A DNA stretch of 64,000 bases from Stagonosporopsis chrysanthemi (GCA_022560025.1 JAFISE010000012.1:62001-126000), one strand, 5' to 3'. Shown: positions 10,609 to 23,868, counted from the stretch's first letter. The notes: a model not told the origin generated them from the sequence alone. Numbers and translations are program-made.

Positions 10609-12337
10609 TGAGATATTTGCGTTCTTAAGCCAAGGACAATGACAAAAGGAGGACTTCGGTTCGTGCAGCGAGCGGGGGCGCAAAAACGAATGACGAGAGG
10701 GAGAACCCAATCTCAGGTATAGTGTATGAAGCAGCTGTAACTCATCTGGAGGTTAACTTATACTTATGTCGAAAGACTCCTTGTATGGTGCAGTCAAAGC
10801 CACCGAGGATATCCTGAGACAAGTGGAGCGTGGCGTAGCCTATCCCACGTCGTATCCTACCGCGACCAATGCTTGATGTATTGGATGCTAGTCCGAGTAT
10901 GGGAAACAGTGATACCATGCACTCGGGCGAGCGAACACACGACAATATAAGCCAGCCTTGGGAGCGCCATGGTCTTGGTACTCAGCAACGACCGGTGTGC
11001 TGCAACAGTCTTAGCGATATCGCATCTTGGGAATCGCGTATAGTTGTATCCTTAGCGCCACGATGGGTTCTCTCGGTCGATATCCGGGCATAGCGCAGCA
11101 AGATTTGAGTAATCTTATCGTTTGAGCATGCCGAAGATCTTCGAAGTCGATCTTCAGGTGTGTGGGTCAACGACATCCAGCAAGACGGCCGGTGCAGTGT
11201 CCGCGGAACGTCCATCAGTGTTGCCGGCATCCGCAACTTGATAACACTGTACCTAGCCCCTACTTTAGATGCCAGCACATGAGGCATTAAGCTTTCGTTC
11301 GGCCGACTGTGCAACAATGGAATTCTCGTTGTCGCGAGGTTTCACGTTGGGGTGAAATCTGACGCGCTAGTGCTAACGTATCTAGGACTAGCTTATGTTA
11401 ATACGCAGTTCGCTCGCCCAACACCATTTCTTTTTCACAGCAGCCAGCATTGTGTGCCCTTACCACGTCGATGCATATCATGATATAGCCGGCATCTCGG
11501 CAGTCGTCCACGTATGTCTGACATACCTGCGTCTGCATTCAACAGCTGACATACTCCATCTTTTTCTAAGAGTTAGGTGCCCTGCCGTGCTGTCTTTGTA
11601 TTGGTAGCGCACTCGGCGACAACACAACGCCCACCTGGTCTCGATTAATGACAGAACCAAGACACTGGCGGTTGCCGCACCAAGCGAGGCTCCACACCCG
11701 ACGCCATTCCACTGCCACGCCATTGGCACCTTCTCTGTCCATTTCCCGTATCCGATCCTCATCGCAATTTCGCTGTTGCGTGTATTAGAAAGCTTGTCTT
11801 TACTTCTTGTTACCCTAAGCAAAGCTTCTATTTCTGGAATGGCTACAGATGAGCACGGATATTGAGCCGCTTCGGCACCCCGTTCTATTGTCCGGTGAAG
11901 GCACATGTCTCCCTGAAGGTCGATGACAGCAATCTTAGGCGACAAGCGTAAGACCCGAGGATGAGCGAGCCATGGCGAACTACCCTCTATGTGGCATATC
12001 ATCGTATTGTAGCTGTCAGCAGCTCGTGTTGAACTTTGCAAGGCGCTCTTGACCAAATTGAAGACGCCTGCCGATAGAAGACCAAGGACAGTGGTTCATC
12101 AGTGTCAATCAATCTCCGACAGAGACACCGATATTGAATGATCAGATTCCATATTCAGAAATACTCGATGACTGGAGGACCCAGTACTACCACGACAGCG
12201 TTCTTGGCGGCGACCAGGCCATGCCCAAGAACAACATATACCTACTCTCTAGGGCGACCTTAATCATTACCCGCGGCTATTAACTACACACAGCCATACA
12301 GAGGCACGCGTCCACTCGGCCAAGCGACATCACCGCG
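10609..12337. other. Gene-poor region upstream of the laccase-like gene
   Basis: About 1.7 kb. The first few hundred bases should be the laccase promoter. A 192-codon minus-strand frame (12056-11478) has one hydrophobic stretch but no recognisable family features and no supporting neighbour, so I do not call it. No repeats or RNA genes seen. Confidence 0.4.
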
Positions 12338-14167
12338 TTGACGTGGGGCACATGCGCCAAAGCAATCATCGCGCAGGACATTCACGTCGAGATGCGTGAA
12401 CACTTCCACAACAGCGAAAGCCAGTTTCAATGGAAGCTGCTGTGCTGCCCAAAATGTAAGGTGCTGATCAACAACGAACCAGGATTGGTCTGGCATTGGC
12501 TCAACTGTGTCCAGCCCGGGCTTCCGAGTTCATCGTCCGCGTTGAACATGAACCCTCACTTCTACGTCGCGACGCTGACGCCCCGACACGAAGAAGACAA
12601 TCTGAAGAACCGAATCCTTCTATATGAGCATTCTGAACTCAGCAAAGGATGCTATGCGCTCTATGCCACAGATGAGGAAGTCTATCCAAGCCACTGCATT
12701 CGTCGCTATGCTTCACAGAATTCCCACTACCGAATTCTTCGACAAGGTCAAGTACCATGATGACTAGTTCTCCCACCTCAAGGGACAAGCACTGAACAAC
12801 AACTTCAACGGCACGGGATTGAATGCTGCGAAGGACACCAACCACGACCGCACCGCTGCTGTGATGTTGTGGAGGACACAAGGAAGATACGTTGGCACAT
12901 CCCAGGCGCCAACGCTACATGGAGCAATACATCTACAACAAATAGACAGCTGCAGCGCCCTCGGCCACCGCGAAAGAGCTTCGTTTTTGGAAAGCTATTT
13001 GTCTGTCCGTATTGCGTCCAGTTCTTCTTTGGTCAGGATGGCTGGGCCCATATGTCCATACATGAAAATGGATCGTCGCTCTTATAATTGCCCGCCTCTC
13101 TCTGACTGGCTGGGTACTTTGCCCACTAGCTGCGACTCATTACACCAACGCAGTCGCGATTTGAAGACAACGACCTTACAGTAGCACAATTCGCAACAAC
13201 GCAGTATACATCCACCTCACACATTCTAGCCACCTCTTGGTTCTTGGTACCACGCTCCAGCCCCGACGATGACTTCGCCAGCCCCGCCTGGACTACACAG
13301 ATGCCGAGGCCCGTTGGAAACCTCGTTGGTAAAGCTATTGGTCAAGAACGAATGCGAATTTGAGAGGTTCATCAACTTGGCAACGCTGGTCAATGCTCTC
13401 AAGCAAAGCAACTGCACAGTCACTATGCCATCAGGTCTTCGTGCTCCTCAGCCATTAGAGCTGATATGATTGATGGATCTCAACATGCATGCACCCATCC
13501 GCGAGGCTGCCCGAGACGAGGATCAAGGAGAAGCACACAGGTCCGACTCGGCGCCACGCATTAACCAACAACAGTCTTGCATTGCAGCCTATTACTGCAC
13601 AAGTACCAACCTATATCAAACATATCAGCTTTGCGACCTGCGCATGCTGCGCCTTCTATCAACAAACCCTTCCCCAGAGTGTCTCTCTTTGGCCAGCGTA
13701 GCACGCGACAACTTGTACGACAAATGGGTTATGCTCCACAATATAGATGATTCCAAGTGGTTCAAGACAACGCTGATCCAACTCCACGAGACGCCAAATG
13801 ATCGAGTCTACGTCATGGACTTTGAGGGGCTGCCAAACACGGCGTCAGACCACGCGCTCTACCAACGGAGGGCACCATCTTCAACCTTGGAAGCGGTCAG
13901 ACAATCTGCAACTACATCGAGTATAGCGGCTGCCAAAATCTTGATGACATGCTAGCCTAGATTGATACCAATTGTGTCATCACAGATGCCGTCGAATGGG
14001 GGAAAGGCACCAGAGACCGTATTTGGACCACGATAACGACGGTTTACGGCAACAGCGGCTCACGCGGCGAGCTGCCATCGTCGTTTGGACGCAAGCTGAT
14101 CCAGGAAGGCTTCGACACAGACCAAGCAGTGGAGGCTACTTTTGGTAGCGTAATGTATAGAGAGTAG
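12338..14167 (+). pseudogene. Decayed gene with zinc-finger-like and DEDD-exonuclease-like fragments
   Basis: Several plus-strand protein-like fragments follow each other but lie in different frames with stops between them. They include a fragment with paired Cys and a His (CCPKCKVLINNEPGLVWHW, about 12440-12510), a second C2H2-like piece (CPYCVQFFFGQDGWAHM, about 13003-13055), then NDRVYVMDFEGLP (about 13796-13835). A frameshift near 13860 leads into IFNLGSGQTICNYIEYSGCQ, an in-frame TAG at about 13956, and a last block with DAVEWGKGTRDRIW ending FGSVMYRE before TAG at 14165. The Asp-x-Glu step and following text resemble a DEDD 3'-5' exonuclease fold, by inference. Multiple frames and stops favour a dead gene. 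A gene with many introns is the alternative, but I found no consistent set of splice sites. Confidence 0.42.
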
Positions 14168-14500
14168 TGCATAGTAGACTTGTAGTCAACTTACTCATTC
14201 AATGTGTTGTGAGTGTTATGCAATAGGAAGTCGTAGCTAACACAAGCTTTGACTGTTCTCAGAGAGGGTCACTCAAAAGGAACGAACTCCTTCGTTCGCC
14301 CAAGAAGAAGCACTCAAGGGACACATTGCAGGAACGGCCCAAGTGGAGCATTATGTTGAGCGAGGCGCACAGAAGGTAGTGATAAGTAAATGCGCGTGTA
14401 TATATTATTTTCTATTACATATGATAGGAAAAAAGTACTCTCGCGCCTCATATCCAAGTCTTCTCCATACGCCCTTGTAGTCTACAACATTTTCACCATC
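14168..14500. other. Short gap downstream of PAN2
   Basis: About 330 bp, AT-richer toward 14395-14430. It probably holds the PAN2 3' UTR and polyadenylation signals. No gene seen. Confidence 0.4.
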
Positions 14501-17500
14501 TCACCTCATAGGACTCCTGAACCCAATAGTTCCAAACATACCCCCCTTCTTTGGCGTCGTCATCGGCTCCGGTGTGTTCCTCCCCGTACCTGCGTGACTC
14601 AGCATCCCCGTCGCGCCCTGGACGAGACTGGCGCCCCCGCTCCCAGGAGCCTTGAACCTATACTGGCTACCTGTGGCGTAAATATCGTTGAGCATTTGTT
14701 CCAGCACGCCTGCGTCGACGAACTCCTCGTACTTGCGCCACAGTTTGAGCGCCGTGGTGGCGTCTTCGATCGAGTCGTGGGTGTCTTGCTGGATGCTCTC
14801 TTTGAGCACGCACCATGCGAGAAACTTGAGGTTGAGTTTGCGTTTATACTCTGGAAGGAAGAAGAGGTTGCTCGTGTCCACGACTTGGTTTTTTGGAACG
14901 TGCATATTGATTGTGCGGAAGTCGTTGGCTAAGCTGTGGCCGACAAAAACGCAGCCGAGGTTGAGGAGGAGCCAAAGCTTCTTGTAGGCGTGCTTCAGAC
15001 TCACCAGGGCATGAGGTGAGGTCTCGCGGTTCAGATCACCAGGCGAGATGCCTGACCAAGCGGTCAAATGGTCCACAACAGGTTCGCTGACTGCTATGTA
15101 GTCGTCGATGAAAGGTAGCCCAGCAAGCACTCCACTGCCGCGACAGACAGATACACGAGCGAGACCCTTGCGATCAGGGCGGATGGTCTGTCGAGTCCCG
15201 TCTGCCTTCATCTCTATTTCCTCGGCTTGAAGACGAATGAACTCAGCATCAATAGCAACAGGATACCCCGGTTTAGGTGCTTCTTGCTGTGCTTCTAGAA
15301 GCTTGAACTGAGACTCGGGAGGAGTAGGGTTGGATGACCACCATCTGTACAGAATGGAGGTATCAAGATTGTCTTTCCAGGAGTCGTCAATCTTGTTCCT
15401 GGCTGCTTTCAGCTGGTAGGTGAGCACAGAAGGCAGCTTCCAGCCGGGTTCAAAACGCAGAGCTTCTTCCTTGGGTATCGGTCTGACCAAAAAGTCATTG
15501 AACAGGTGCCACTTATCTTCTGTTGTTGCTTCTCGTGATGAAGGTGCAGTGTTGATGGTAGCCACGAGATGGGGCTTTTGATGCTCTCCGCTGTTGATGT
15601 CGGCAACGATGCCTATCAACTCGAACACCATAATGTCGAACACTCCCCGTTGTAGATGTAACTTCAGATCTTGACCCTCAAAGCAATAGAACTGACCTTG
15701 GTCTACTATGATCCCAATCTCTTGAGGTAGCCAGTTTGGCATGGACCACAGTAACTTTGCTTCGTGACTCTGAATCGCTGCATTAAGCATGAGCACGCCA
15801 GGGATAGTTTGGATGCTCTTCCTCTGTACCATTTGTTGATACCGGTTACACTTGGTGCACCATCCTCGTGTCTGATCCTGACGCTCAACGCTAGCTTTGA
15901 GGATCTGAGAGAAAGTCGGGCGTGGTATCCTGGTGTTCTTCATCACGTGCTTCGCCGGGTAGACGAGCTCATTGACAAAATTCTTACCACCGCGGGCAGT
16001 TTCGTTTGCGCACTGTGCACATCGCATGCTAGCCCTCGCCTGAGTCTCCAATATGTGGTCCATTGGCGACGGTCCTGGGTTACTAGGTAGCATCTGCCGT
16101 ACCTCGTCTGACATCTTGTCCAACAAGAAGCGGTTGAGGTTCTGCACCATGCTAGTAAGAGCGACATTGGGAGCAAATTCTTCTAACAAGTTGAGCGATG
16201 CGGCATTTGAGAGACTGCTGAACGTCTTTAGGAAATTCGAGGCTTGACAATTCAGCCCTGACGCTTTTTCGAGCATGTCTGTCAAAAATCCCAGCTCGCA
16301 CAGAATGCAAGACTCGAAAAGGCACGCGGATGCTGTATGTTGCAATGCAATGTTCCGTATCAGTGGCGTGAAGCGGAACAGCTGCAACAATGAGTTGGCA
16401 TACGAATTGGCAATGTGAGTCTCCAGTCCAGAGTATGGCGTTTGATTGTAGTAACTGCAGGCCAATCAGCATCAGGCAACGAATTCGGACATGGGCTGGG
16501 CATACGCAAAATCGAAGTCGTCGACACCGAACTTGCTGTACTTGATCTCCACATTGCCGTACATGGACGGCACTTCCTTTCGCGTGACGTCTTCCAGATG
16601 CAGGTCCGTCAGCGATTCCATCGTCTCGGCTGTCTTCCCGTCAACATCGCTGCTGTACGATTGTACTGCACGAGATTGTTCACTCAAGAATTTTGGCGCT
16701 GACAATGATTCTGTCACGCGATCGGACTGTCGTCTGGACTCGGCTTGATTTCTCCGCTTCGTGCGGGGATTCTTTGCGAAGAAGCCCATCTCGGTTCGTG
16801 TCATACCGCTCAGAATAGATGCATCGATTTTTGGTGGCGGAGATCCGACTTCGTACACCAAGTGACTTGGCCAGCCAGACAAGAGATTCTCTTTATAATA
16901 TGGCATGCCGACTGTGTTAAGAGGTCTTCATAATGTGAGTGAAGCACCAGCGGAACAGAGCAGGGCAAAGGCTTACGTTTCTAGTGACCAATCCGTAGTT
17001 GGCGGTGGTATATGGTGATCAGCAAATTCTGTAGGATTGCTGTATTCTGGAAAGTGCACTTTTGAGGGCGATCCCCATAAGTGAACTTGGCCATTACTAT
17101 CAGAGAGAGCAAAGGCTTCACCCGAGGGCGCCATCTCGAAGCCATGTAGGTACGAATCGTAAAGATTGATCTGCCGGAGATTCGCCGCGTCTGGGTTCAT
17201 GAGATCAATGACCTGCAGCTGTCCATTGTGCGACGCGATTATGGCCGTAGTCGACATACGAGGATGCATTCGAACGAAAGCTGCGCCAGTGTGGAACGGG
17301 ATGGGCGGCAGTTGCTTCAATGTCTTCAGTGAGAAGACATGTGTGAACGGATCGAGCATGTACGCGTTCTGCTGCCGAGGCGACCAACCACACGTCGCCA
17401 GGAAGTCGCCCTTAGCATCCATGTCACTGATGCTACCAGTGTGTCCTTCGAAAGCTTTGATGTTCGACAGCGAGTTCGAGTCCAGGACATGGATGCCACC

Positions 17501-18247
17501 ATTCTTAGTAGCTGCGCATATATACTGTCCAGCACGCTTCATGATCGTGTACTGAGCTTCGGCGGGGAGCTGTGTATAGTCAGCATGTACACTTGCTCGT
17601 GCCACTACCTGCACTTACAGTCTCGATGACAGCACCCTTCTCTACGTCCACCTTGAACATTCGGTCCTGGCACCCTGCGACGAGGATCTCCCGTGTGCCT
17701 TTGGAGGTAAAGTTCATACATCTGAGGTCCTTGAAGTCGGTGCTCCTGTCGCCTGCACATCAGCATATGTCAAACCTCCGATAGTCGTATGGCGAGCCCA
17801 AACTTACGTCAGGTGCCATTGTGTTATACCGCGGCGGTGGGCGTAGTGTACGCTTTGCTTCGAGATGGAAAGAACGCCCTTTTCGGTGAAGAGGAATTGC
17901 TTGACTGGGCCCTCCGAGGCACCGTGACCACGATAGGAGGTATAACGCTCGAGGGTCGCGCCGTAGAAGGAAGTGATGCGCCCCTGTATAGGTGTAAGCT
18001 GACTTGCGTGGCAGGGGTGAGTGCAGCTTGGATGCTCACGAGGCTGTTGCCGGTCCACAGCAACTCTTGGGACGTGTCAAAGGCAAAAGTTGCTACAGGC
18101 GTGGGAGGATGGTGCGGTCCTGGAGGAGGCAGCTGCACGAATGCAAGCTATAGGCCCATCAGCTTCAGTCGGCGGCACGATGCATCGCAGCTTGTCCGAG
18201 GCGCATGCGGCATTGGCGGGGCATACCTCGTCCCAGTCCGCCTCCAT
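14501..18247 (-). CDS. PAN2: PAN2, catalytic subunit of the PAN2-PAN3 poly(A) deadenylase
   Basis: Cytoplasmic deadenylase that trims mRNA poly(A) tails and is recruited through PAN3 and poly(A)-binding protein. Seven exons: 18247-18227, 18147-18040, 17983-17808, 17745-17619, 17569-16977, 16925-16506 and 16454-14501 (1133 codons with stop). Exon 1 encodes only MEADWDE, matching the usual MxADWDE start. Then come an N-terminal WD40 region, a linker that binds PAN3 and a USP-like domain from about 483 ([19 protein letters not shown]). The RNase T-like exonuclease has DEDDh residues at about D884 and E886 (AIDAEF), D993 (GHSLANDF), H1041 and D1046 (HDSIEDA). The intron at 16455-16505 joins FDFA to [11 protein letters not shown] as in homologues. 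Length is normal. Identity is secure; the tiny first exon is the least certain part. Confidence 0.96.
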
Positions 18248-19001
18248 TCTGACAGCACGTTCGCCGGTATTATGTGCCTGTGACGCGGCGTTCCCATGCT
18301 CCAGACGTCCGCATCGTTCCTCAGGGAGCGAGTTGCGAGTCGTAAGTGAGGGTTGAAGCTACGCGGCGCGTGAGGCATGAATGGGACCTGCCCCACCCTA
18401 ACAAAGGCTAGCTCGGCGCGCTCGGGAGGTGGGTCGGTATTGTAACACCTGCGCAAAGCAGTATCATGATCTGAGGAAGTGATGATTCGCGAAAGCGAGC
18501 TTGTTTTGCATTGAACATTTCAGTAGCTACTGATGTGCACCAGAACTTTTTTCGAACCACGTCCGCCATATCGATGCTCTCAAAGCAGCAGCCCTAGAAC
18601 ACTTCAATGTGTTTGTTCCGGGCCGTGACCCCTCCATGGAGGTACTGAATCGCAGCGTGAAAGATGTGATGGGTATCAAACGCCTGTTGCGCGAACCACG
18701 CTTAGTTTCGGGCGCTCATGAGAGGACTTCAAAAGCCCACAAGTCGTACCGAATAATTGTGAAAACCTGAACGCCGCCGGCCCATCCTGGGCGCTTAAAG
18801 TGTGTGTTTGAATGTCGACCTGTATAAGGTTAGTCTTGTGTATACAACGTTGTCACGTTGATCATGTTCAGAGCCACCCATGCTCCAGCAAAACAAACGT
18901 TAGCTGGTAACTTGTGAGTATGCGCAATTAGCTAGGTATCAACACTGACTAGCTAGGAATAATACGAACCTCTAGAAAGCCAGCTGCTAGCACCGATGCG
19001 C
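18248..19001. other. Intergenic region between PAN2 and the SPF30-like gene
   Basis: About 750 bp, PAN2 promoter plus the 3' flank of the next minus-strand gene. I see no coding potential, repeat or RNA gene. Confidence 0.4.
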
Positions 19002-19950
19002 TCAGAACTTTGCTTCATCGTCCTCGTCAGCATCTTTCTTGTGATCATAGCGTTGGCGTTTGTGGGTTTCGGTCATGCCCTTGCCAGAGCCAGTAAAGCC
19101 GACTCTACTGCCAAAAGCGGTACTCGTTCTGAACATGGACTCCTTCTTTGCGATCTTCTTTCCGACACCCTTGCTCTGAAAGTCTTTCCAGTTACCAACG
19201 CTCTTCTTCAACTGGCCCTTATTTGGCACCCGGTTGACTCGCTTGGGTTCGTCGGGGGTCGCGCCAGTCTTTGCAGCTTGAGCGTTCGGGTTGACACTGG
19301 CAGGCCCTGAAATGACGTGCGGAGTCGAGGAGGTCGGGTTTGCGGGTGAAGGTGCGGCGGCAGGCTCGGGCTCGCGCTTTCTCTTGCTTGGGAGTGGCCG
19401 CACTCGGTTGCCATCGACAGTCAGAGTGTCGTCGTACTCGAGGAAGCGCACGAGGTACTTTGGCGCAGAAGCCGACCCAAGCTTGCTCTGGATCTTTGCC
19501 TTGTACCACGATCTGTCTGTCCATTGTGCCTCACACATGTCGCCAGTATTGAAGACTACCGGCTTCTCCGGTTCCTGCTTCTCCATAGCCTTCCTAAGCA
19601 GAGGATGCTTCTCAGGGTCGAATTTTGGTGTCACAGGCGCAGGCGCTTGGGGGAGCTGCGACTCGAGAGGTTCAAGCTGGGTTCTGAATCCTGCAATGGC
19701 GGCATCGTGAGCTGCCACGGCTTGCTCTGCCTCTGTCTTCATGCCCTCCCACTGCTCGCGGTCTTCGCCAGGCTCCATACCAGCCAACTCCGCATCGATT
19801 CCAGCAATCTGCGGATGTGTTAGTCGACTAGCAATGCTAGCTATAATGTTTGCCTACGGTGGTGGCCCATTCATCACGCTTTTTCTCCTCATTTTGGACA
19901 TCGCGCTTGATGTACCAAATCTGGTCCTTGATCGCCTTGATATCTGCCAT
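19002..19950 (-). CDS. SPF30/SMNDC1-like Tudor-domain splicing factor
   Basis: Nuclear pre-mRNA splicing factor related to human SMNDC1 (SPF30), which binds symmetrically dimethylated arginine on Sm proteins and helps spliceosome assembly. Exons 19950-19858 and 19808-19002 (300 codons with stop). The N-terminus is a charged helix (MADIKAIKDQIWYIKRDVQN) suited to coiled-coil pairing. A Tudor domain spans roughly 105-165 (GDMCEAQWTDRSWYKAKI through RFLEYDDTLTVDGNRVRPL). A basic Pro/Ala linker leads to the family C-terminal block (NWKDFQSKGVGKKIAKKESM, then FRTSTAFGSRVGFTGSGKGM). The ATG at 19950 has a strong context (AAAATGG). The frame is open further upstream, but I find no ATG there in that frame. 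The gene is divergent from AP-1. Confidence 0.88.
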
Positions 19951-20002
19951 TTTGCTGCGTGTGATCTTGGGATCGACCGATCGCAGGCGTGGCGTATCTG
20001 GG

Positions 20003-20188
20003 TTATTTGTTTGGACAGTCGCGTTGTGAGCAGGCGCCGTGAACTTGAGCCTCAGAGAGGCAGCCACGGGCTTGGCACTGTCTCCACTTTCTATTCAGCC
20101 CTACAGAGGGCATGCAGCCAACGCGGGGAACGCTGGCGAAGGTCTGGAGTACTTGCACACGGAACATGATTTGGTCCGCGGGCGACAT
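20003..20188 (-). other. Possible upstream open reading frame in the SPF30-like leader
   Basis: A 61-codon frame starting with ATG at 20188 ends at 20003, some 50 bp before the main ATG at 19950. If the transcript starts upstream of 20188, it would be an upstream ORF able to lower translation. It could equally be untranscribed promoter. No homology is recognised. Confidence 0.25.
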
Positions 20189-21152
20189 GGTGCTGTGTAT
20201 TGTGCAACCTCAGCCATGCTGACCTGCTTCCCATTATTGAGTGTCACGGCCGTCGTGGAGCCCCTCACCTCACTAAGCCGTCAATGCATCACGAGCTCGG
20301 ACCAAACCCTGAGCATCCTCACCGCAACGAGGCCAGCAGCCGCACGCTCTGACTCAAATCCAGTAACGTCATGCCGCCGGTGAGCGCATTCAAAGCATTC
20401 TGTGGAGCAAATGCATGCAGTGGTTTTCTTCCGTGTCAGGAACACGCGCGGCGACCAACTCCTGCTCTTCGATAGCGTTCTCGAAACCCGAAGCCCCACC
20501 AGGGCAGAAGCCGCAGGTGATTGATAAGCGATCAACCTGTGAGTCTTTGACCTTTCGCTGCGCCCGTTCTCCTCTGCGCCCACCCAGTCACATTCGCCCC
20601 GTGCAGCCAATCAGTGAGCCCCGCGCCATTCTGCCGACGCTCTCCGTCGCTCTTCGACTGCGCAATCCTTGCTCCGTGAAGTCGCCCGTTTCATCTGACA
20701 GGGTTCACCAGTGGACTAGGCCTTGAAGGCAGCGAGGCTACGTACAGGCGAATTTGCTGGTCGCTTCTCCTCCATCTTCTCGACACCTTGCAACCTGATC
20801 AGTCCACCTGCTAGACTGCGCACCCCCTTCGGTCCCATTGAGTGTGCTGCGCGCGCCCAACGCTCTCGCTCAGCCCTTTAGCACGCTTACACCCACCACC
20901 GCCGTTGAGCCCGCCTCCGCTCTGCTCCGCGCTGCGACCTGCCGGCCACTACTGTCTCGCAGCAGCCCCTTGCGTCATACATACAGATATCTCGACTCGC
21001 GGAGTGCTCGCAATCCTCCCAGGCATTCTTCCAGCGGGTGGCGAAAAAGCTGCCCCAGAATAGCACAACCACTGCCCGCCTCGACGCACGACCCACGCTT
21101 GTGAAAGGACTCAGCTCCCCCAGAACCTCCACACCCCGCACCAATCGTCACC
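20189..21152. promoter_or_regulatory. Shared divergent promoter region and long leader of the AP-1 gene
   Basis: Nearly 1 kb between the SPF30-like leader and the AP-1 ATG. The 300 bp before the AP-1 ATG are pyrimidine-rich (CCACC/CTCCC runs), as is common in Pezizomycotina promoters and leaders. No exact core element can be assigned by eye. Confidence 0.4.
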
Positions 21153-23090
21153 ATGTCTGGCACTGCCAACGACTTCCAGAACGGTGCGCCGTTCTATCTC
21201 GATGCGACGCAGCAGGACTTGCTCCTCGCAGCTCTCGCATCCAACAACCAGAACCCCAATGACCTGTTTTCTGACATGAACGGGTTGGACGTAAAACAAC
21301 CATTCGGCAACGATCAGTTCCAATACCCGGTTGCCAATCTGGACCCTACCACGTTCTTTTCGCCACAACAGAGCACTCCTGCCAATGCCTTCAGCACCAT
21401 GGGTATGGACGAGAGTCCGTTCGTCGACTATCTTGACGGCGACACATCTCTCAACTTTGACGGTGAAGGCAGCGAAGGCCGCATGATTGGCTCCCTTCCT
21501 GGTGATTCACCCGAAGGAGACTCGAATGAGAAGCGCAAAAGCCCCGATGATGATGGCGAAGACGATGATGATGAAGAAGGAGGCGGTAAGCGCCGAGAAG
21601 GTGATGACAAGCAAGCGAAGAAGCCTGGCCGTAAACCACTAACCTCCGAGCCTACTACAGTACGTTCGCCCAGCAGCATCTGGAGATGGCGACTGACATT
21701 AATTTAGAAGCGCAAGGCCCAGAATAGAGCCGCTCAACGAGCCTTTAGGGAGAGGAAAGAAAAGCACCTGAAGGACCTGGAGACCAAGGTCCAGGAACTC
21801 GAAAAGGCGTCGGATGCTGCCAACCACGAAAACGGCCTTCTTCGTGGTCAAGTCCAGCGACTGCAGATGGAGCTGCGTGAATATCGCAAGCGGCTTTCTC
21901 TCAACAGTGCTGGCGTCAACCGCGCCGCACCTGCGGGAGGATTCAGTTCGATGCTGAACAACACCAACAGCAATTTTCAGTTCGAATTCCCTCGGTTTGG
22001 AGGACTTCCTGGAAGCCAGCTTCTGGAGAACGGTCCTTTGTCTAAGCCAAAGTCGGCCTCCATGTCTACAACTCGACCAGCGATTCAGACCTTCAGCCCA
22101 GCAAACATAGCTAATGGATCCCTCGTCCAGTCACCGGTGGCCGGTGTCAGCCCTAGCACCAACGCTTCTCGTTCAGGCAGCACTGCTAGTCCAAGCGGCA
22201 CCGCTTCTCAAAAGCCTCACCGCAGCAACACAGACAGCTCTGTTGCATCGCAGTCACGCGTATTCCAGTTCAACAGTGGCTCATCTACACATTCAGACTC
22301 TCCTTCCACCTCTTCCACCTCACCTACCAATCCAGATTCGTCGTGCGGCACCTCGCCGGAGCCCGGTCACAATTCGCCAGGCCAGAAGGATACGATTGCG
22401 GACGGATATGTGTGTCATGGCAACTCGGAAGGTGAGGTCTCCTTCTGCGAAAAGCTCAATATGGCCTGCGGCAACCCACGCAATCCCATTCCTCGTGCCA
22501 AATCAGTGTCCAAATCTGACGACAAGTCCTCTCCTGCAGTCACTCAAGCCAAATCCCCTGGCCCCGATCTCAACAGCATCGACTTTTTTGCCAACCAGAA
22601 TGGTGGTGCGTTCGAGCCGAATCTTTTCGGAGAGTACCGCGACACGAACACTGCCATCATGGGTACCGACGGCGACTTCAACAGCGGCTTCTTCAACGAT
22701 GCTTTCCTCAACACTGGCTACGGCAGTCCCTTCCATTTCGGTGACACACCTGCTGTGCAGAAGCCGAACCCTCTCGAGCAGATTGAGCGCATGCAAGACG
22801 GCGAGGAGGAGGTTGTTCCCGGCGAGGACATCGACCAGATGCTCAACTGTCATAAGATCTGGTCAGTAGCATCGAAGCTCGGCGATGGTTTGAACCTACT
22901 GACGATGAGCAGGGACAAGCTTTCAAGTCGTCACGACTTCAAGGACGGTACGATCGACATTGACAATCTGTGCTCAGAGCTCCGTGCCAAAGCACGCTGT
23001 TCAGAGAGCGGTGTTGTTGTGGATCACAAGGATGTTGAAGAGGCTCTCAAGCGTCTGCCAAAAGATCAACAGCAGAAGACGTGGGCGTAG
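21153..23090 (+). CDS. AP-1/YAP1-type bZIP transcription factor, oxidative stress regulator
   Basis: Redox-sensing bZIP activator of the Yap1/AP-1 group. Oxidation forms disulphides that mask a nuclear export signal, and the protein then turns on antioxidant genes. Exons 21153-21659, 21708-22861 and 22913-23090 (613 codons with stop). The basic region starts exactly after intron 1 (KRKAQNRAAQRAFRERKEKH, from residue 170), followed by a leucine zipper. N-terminal Cys-rich domain: C382, C405, C416, C423. C-terminal Cys-rich domain: C550, C574, C583, with an export-like stretch IDIDNLCSELRAKA. Removing intron 22862-22912 restores CHKIWDKL. An acidic, Lys-rich stretch (about 120-165) precedes the basic region. 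All features expected of the family are present. The symbol varies by species (YAP1, AP1), so none is given. Confidence 0.95.
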
Positions 23091-23868
23091 CAAACGACAT
23101 GGTTTTTTTTCTTTCGATACACCAGCTTTGGGTTTGGGCGATACCAGTCATTCGTTGAGCTTTTGAACTTTGTGACGATACGATGAAATTCCTCCTATCG
23201 GGGACACAGGCGTTGACGGAGCAGCGAGAATGAGCACTCAAAAAGGATCAATCCTTGAGGAGCATTATGGAGGCGATGATTAGGCGTTTAGTTGGGCTCT
23301 ACTCAGCTCATATAGTCTGTAGTCTAATTGCAGTTCCAAACGAGCTTTGAATGTGTAGTTGCTACTTTGATAGTCTCGTGTTTACTCCTCGCACTATCAA
23401 CCTCACTGCGAGGAGCAACAGACGCACCCGCTGTCTTCCCACGTTGAGGTGCCACATGGCAAAAACCACGATAGTGGTCCTCTTGTACTTTCTAAAAGCT
23501 CTTTTCACAACATAGCTGTCACACTGAACACAATTAATGAATGCCTTCTTCGTTACGCGATGGGTGCCCTTGCATCAGCCGCACGGCTCTACGGCATGCT
23601 TGATATTTAGGCCCCCACCCAAGACGATCCTCTAGCAGCGGCCTCGCGAATTAGAGCCGCGAAACTTCCTAGCTCCCGCAATCAACCATGCCGCAACTGC
23701 GTCAGGAAACAGGCTTGCGTACTGCGCCATATGTAATTCTTTCGCACGCGTCTTAACATGCGCATCTTTCCCACTCTCGCAATTGCCAACCTGGAGAACG
23801 GTTCTTCCACAAAGTCTGCGATATCGTGACGTAATTGGTCCAATGGTGGGAAATCGCGCCTCTTCAAC
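23091..23868. other. Intergenic region between AP-1 and the glycosyltransferase
   Basis: About 780 bp, the AP-1 3' UTR and the promoter of the next plus-strand gene. No coding features seen; antisense open frames (23913-23632, 24128-23682) are shadows of the downstream gene or chance. Confidence 0.4.

Noticed and set aside
11478..12056. 192-codon minus-strand frame
   Set aside because: No homology-like motifs, no good start context and no neighbours that support it. It could be a real orphan, but I cannot show it.
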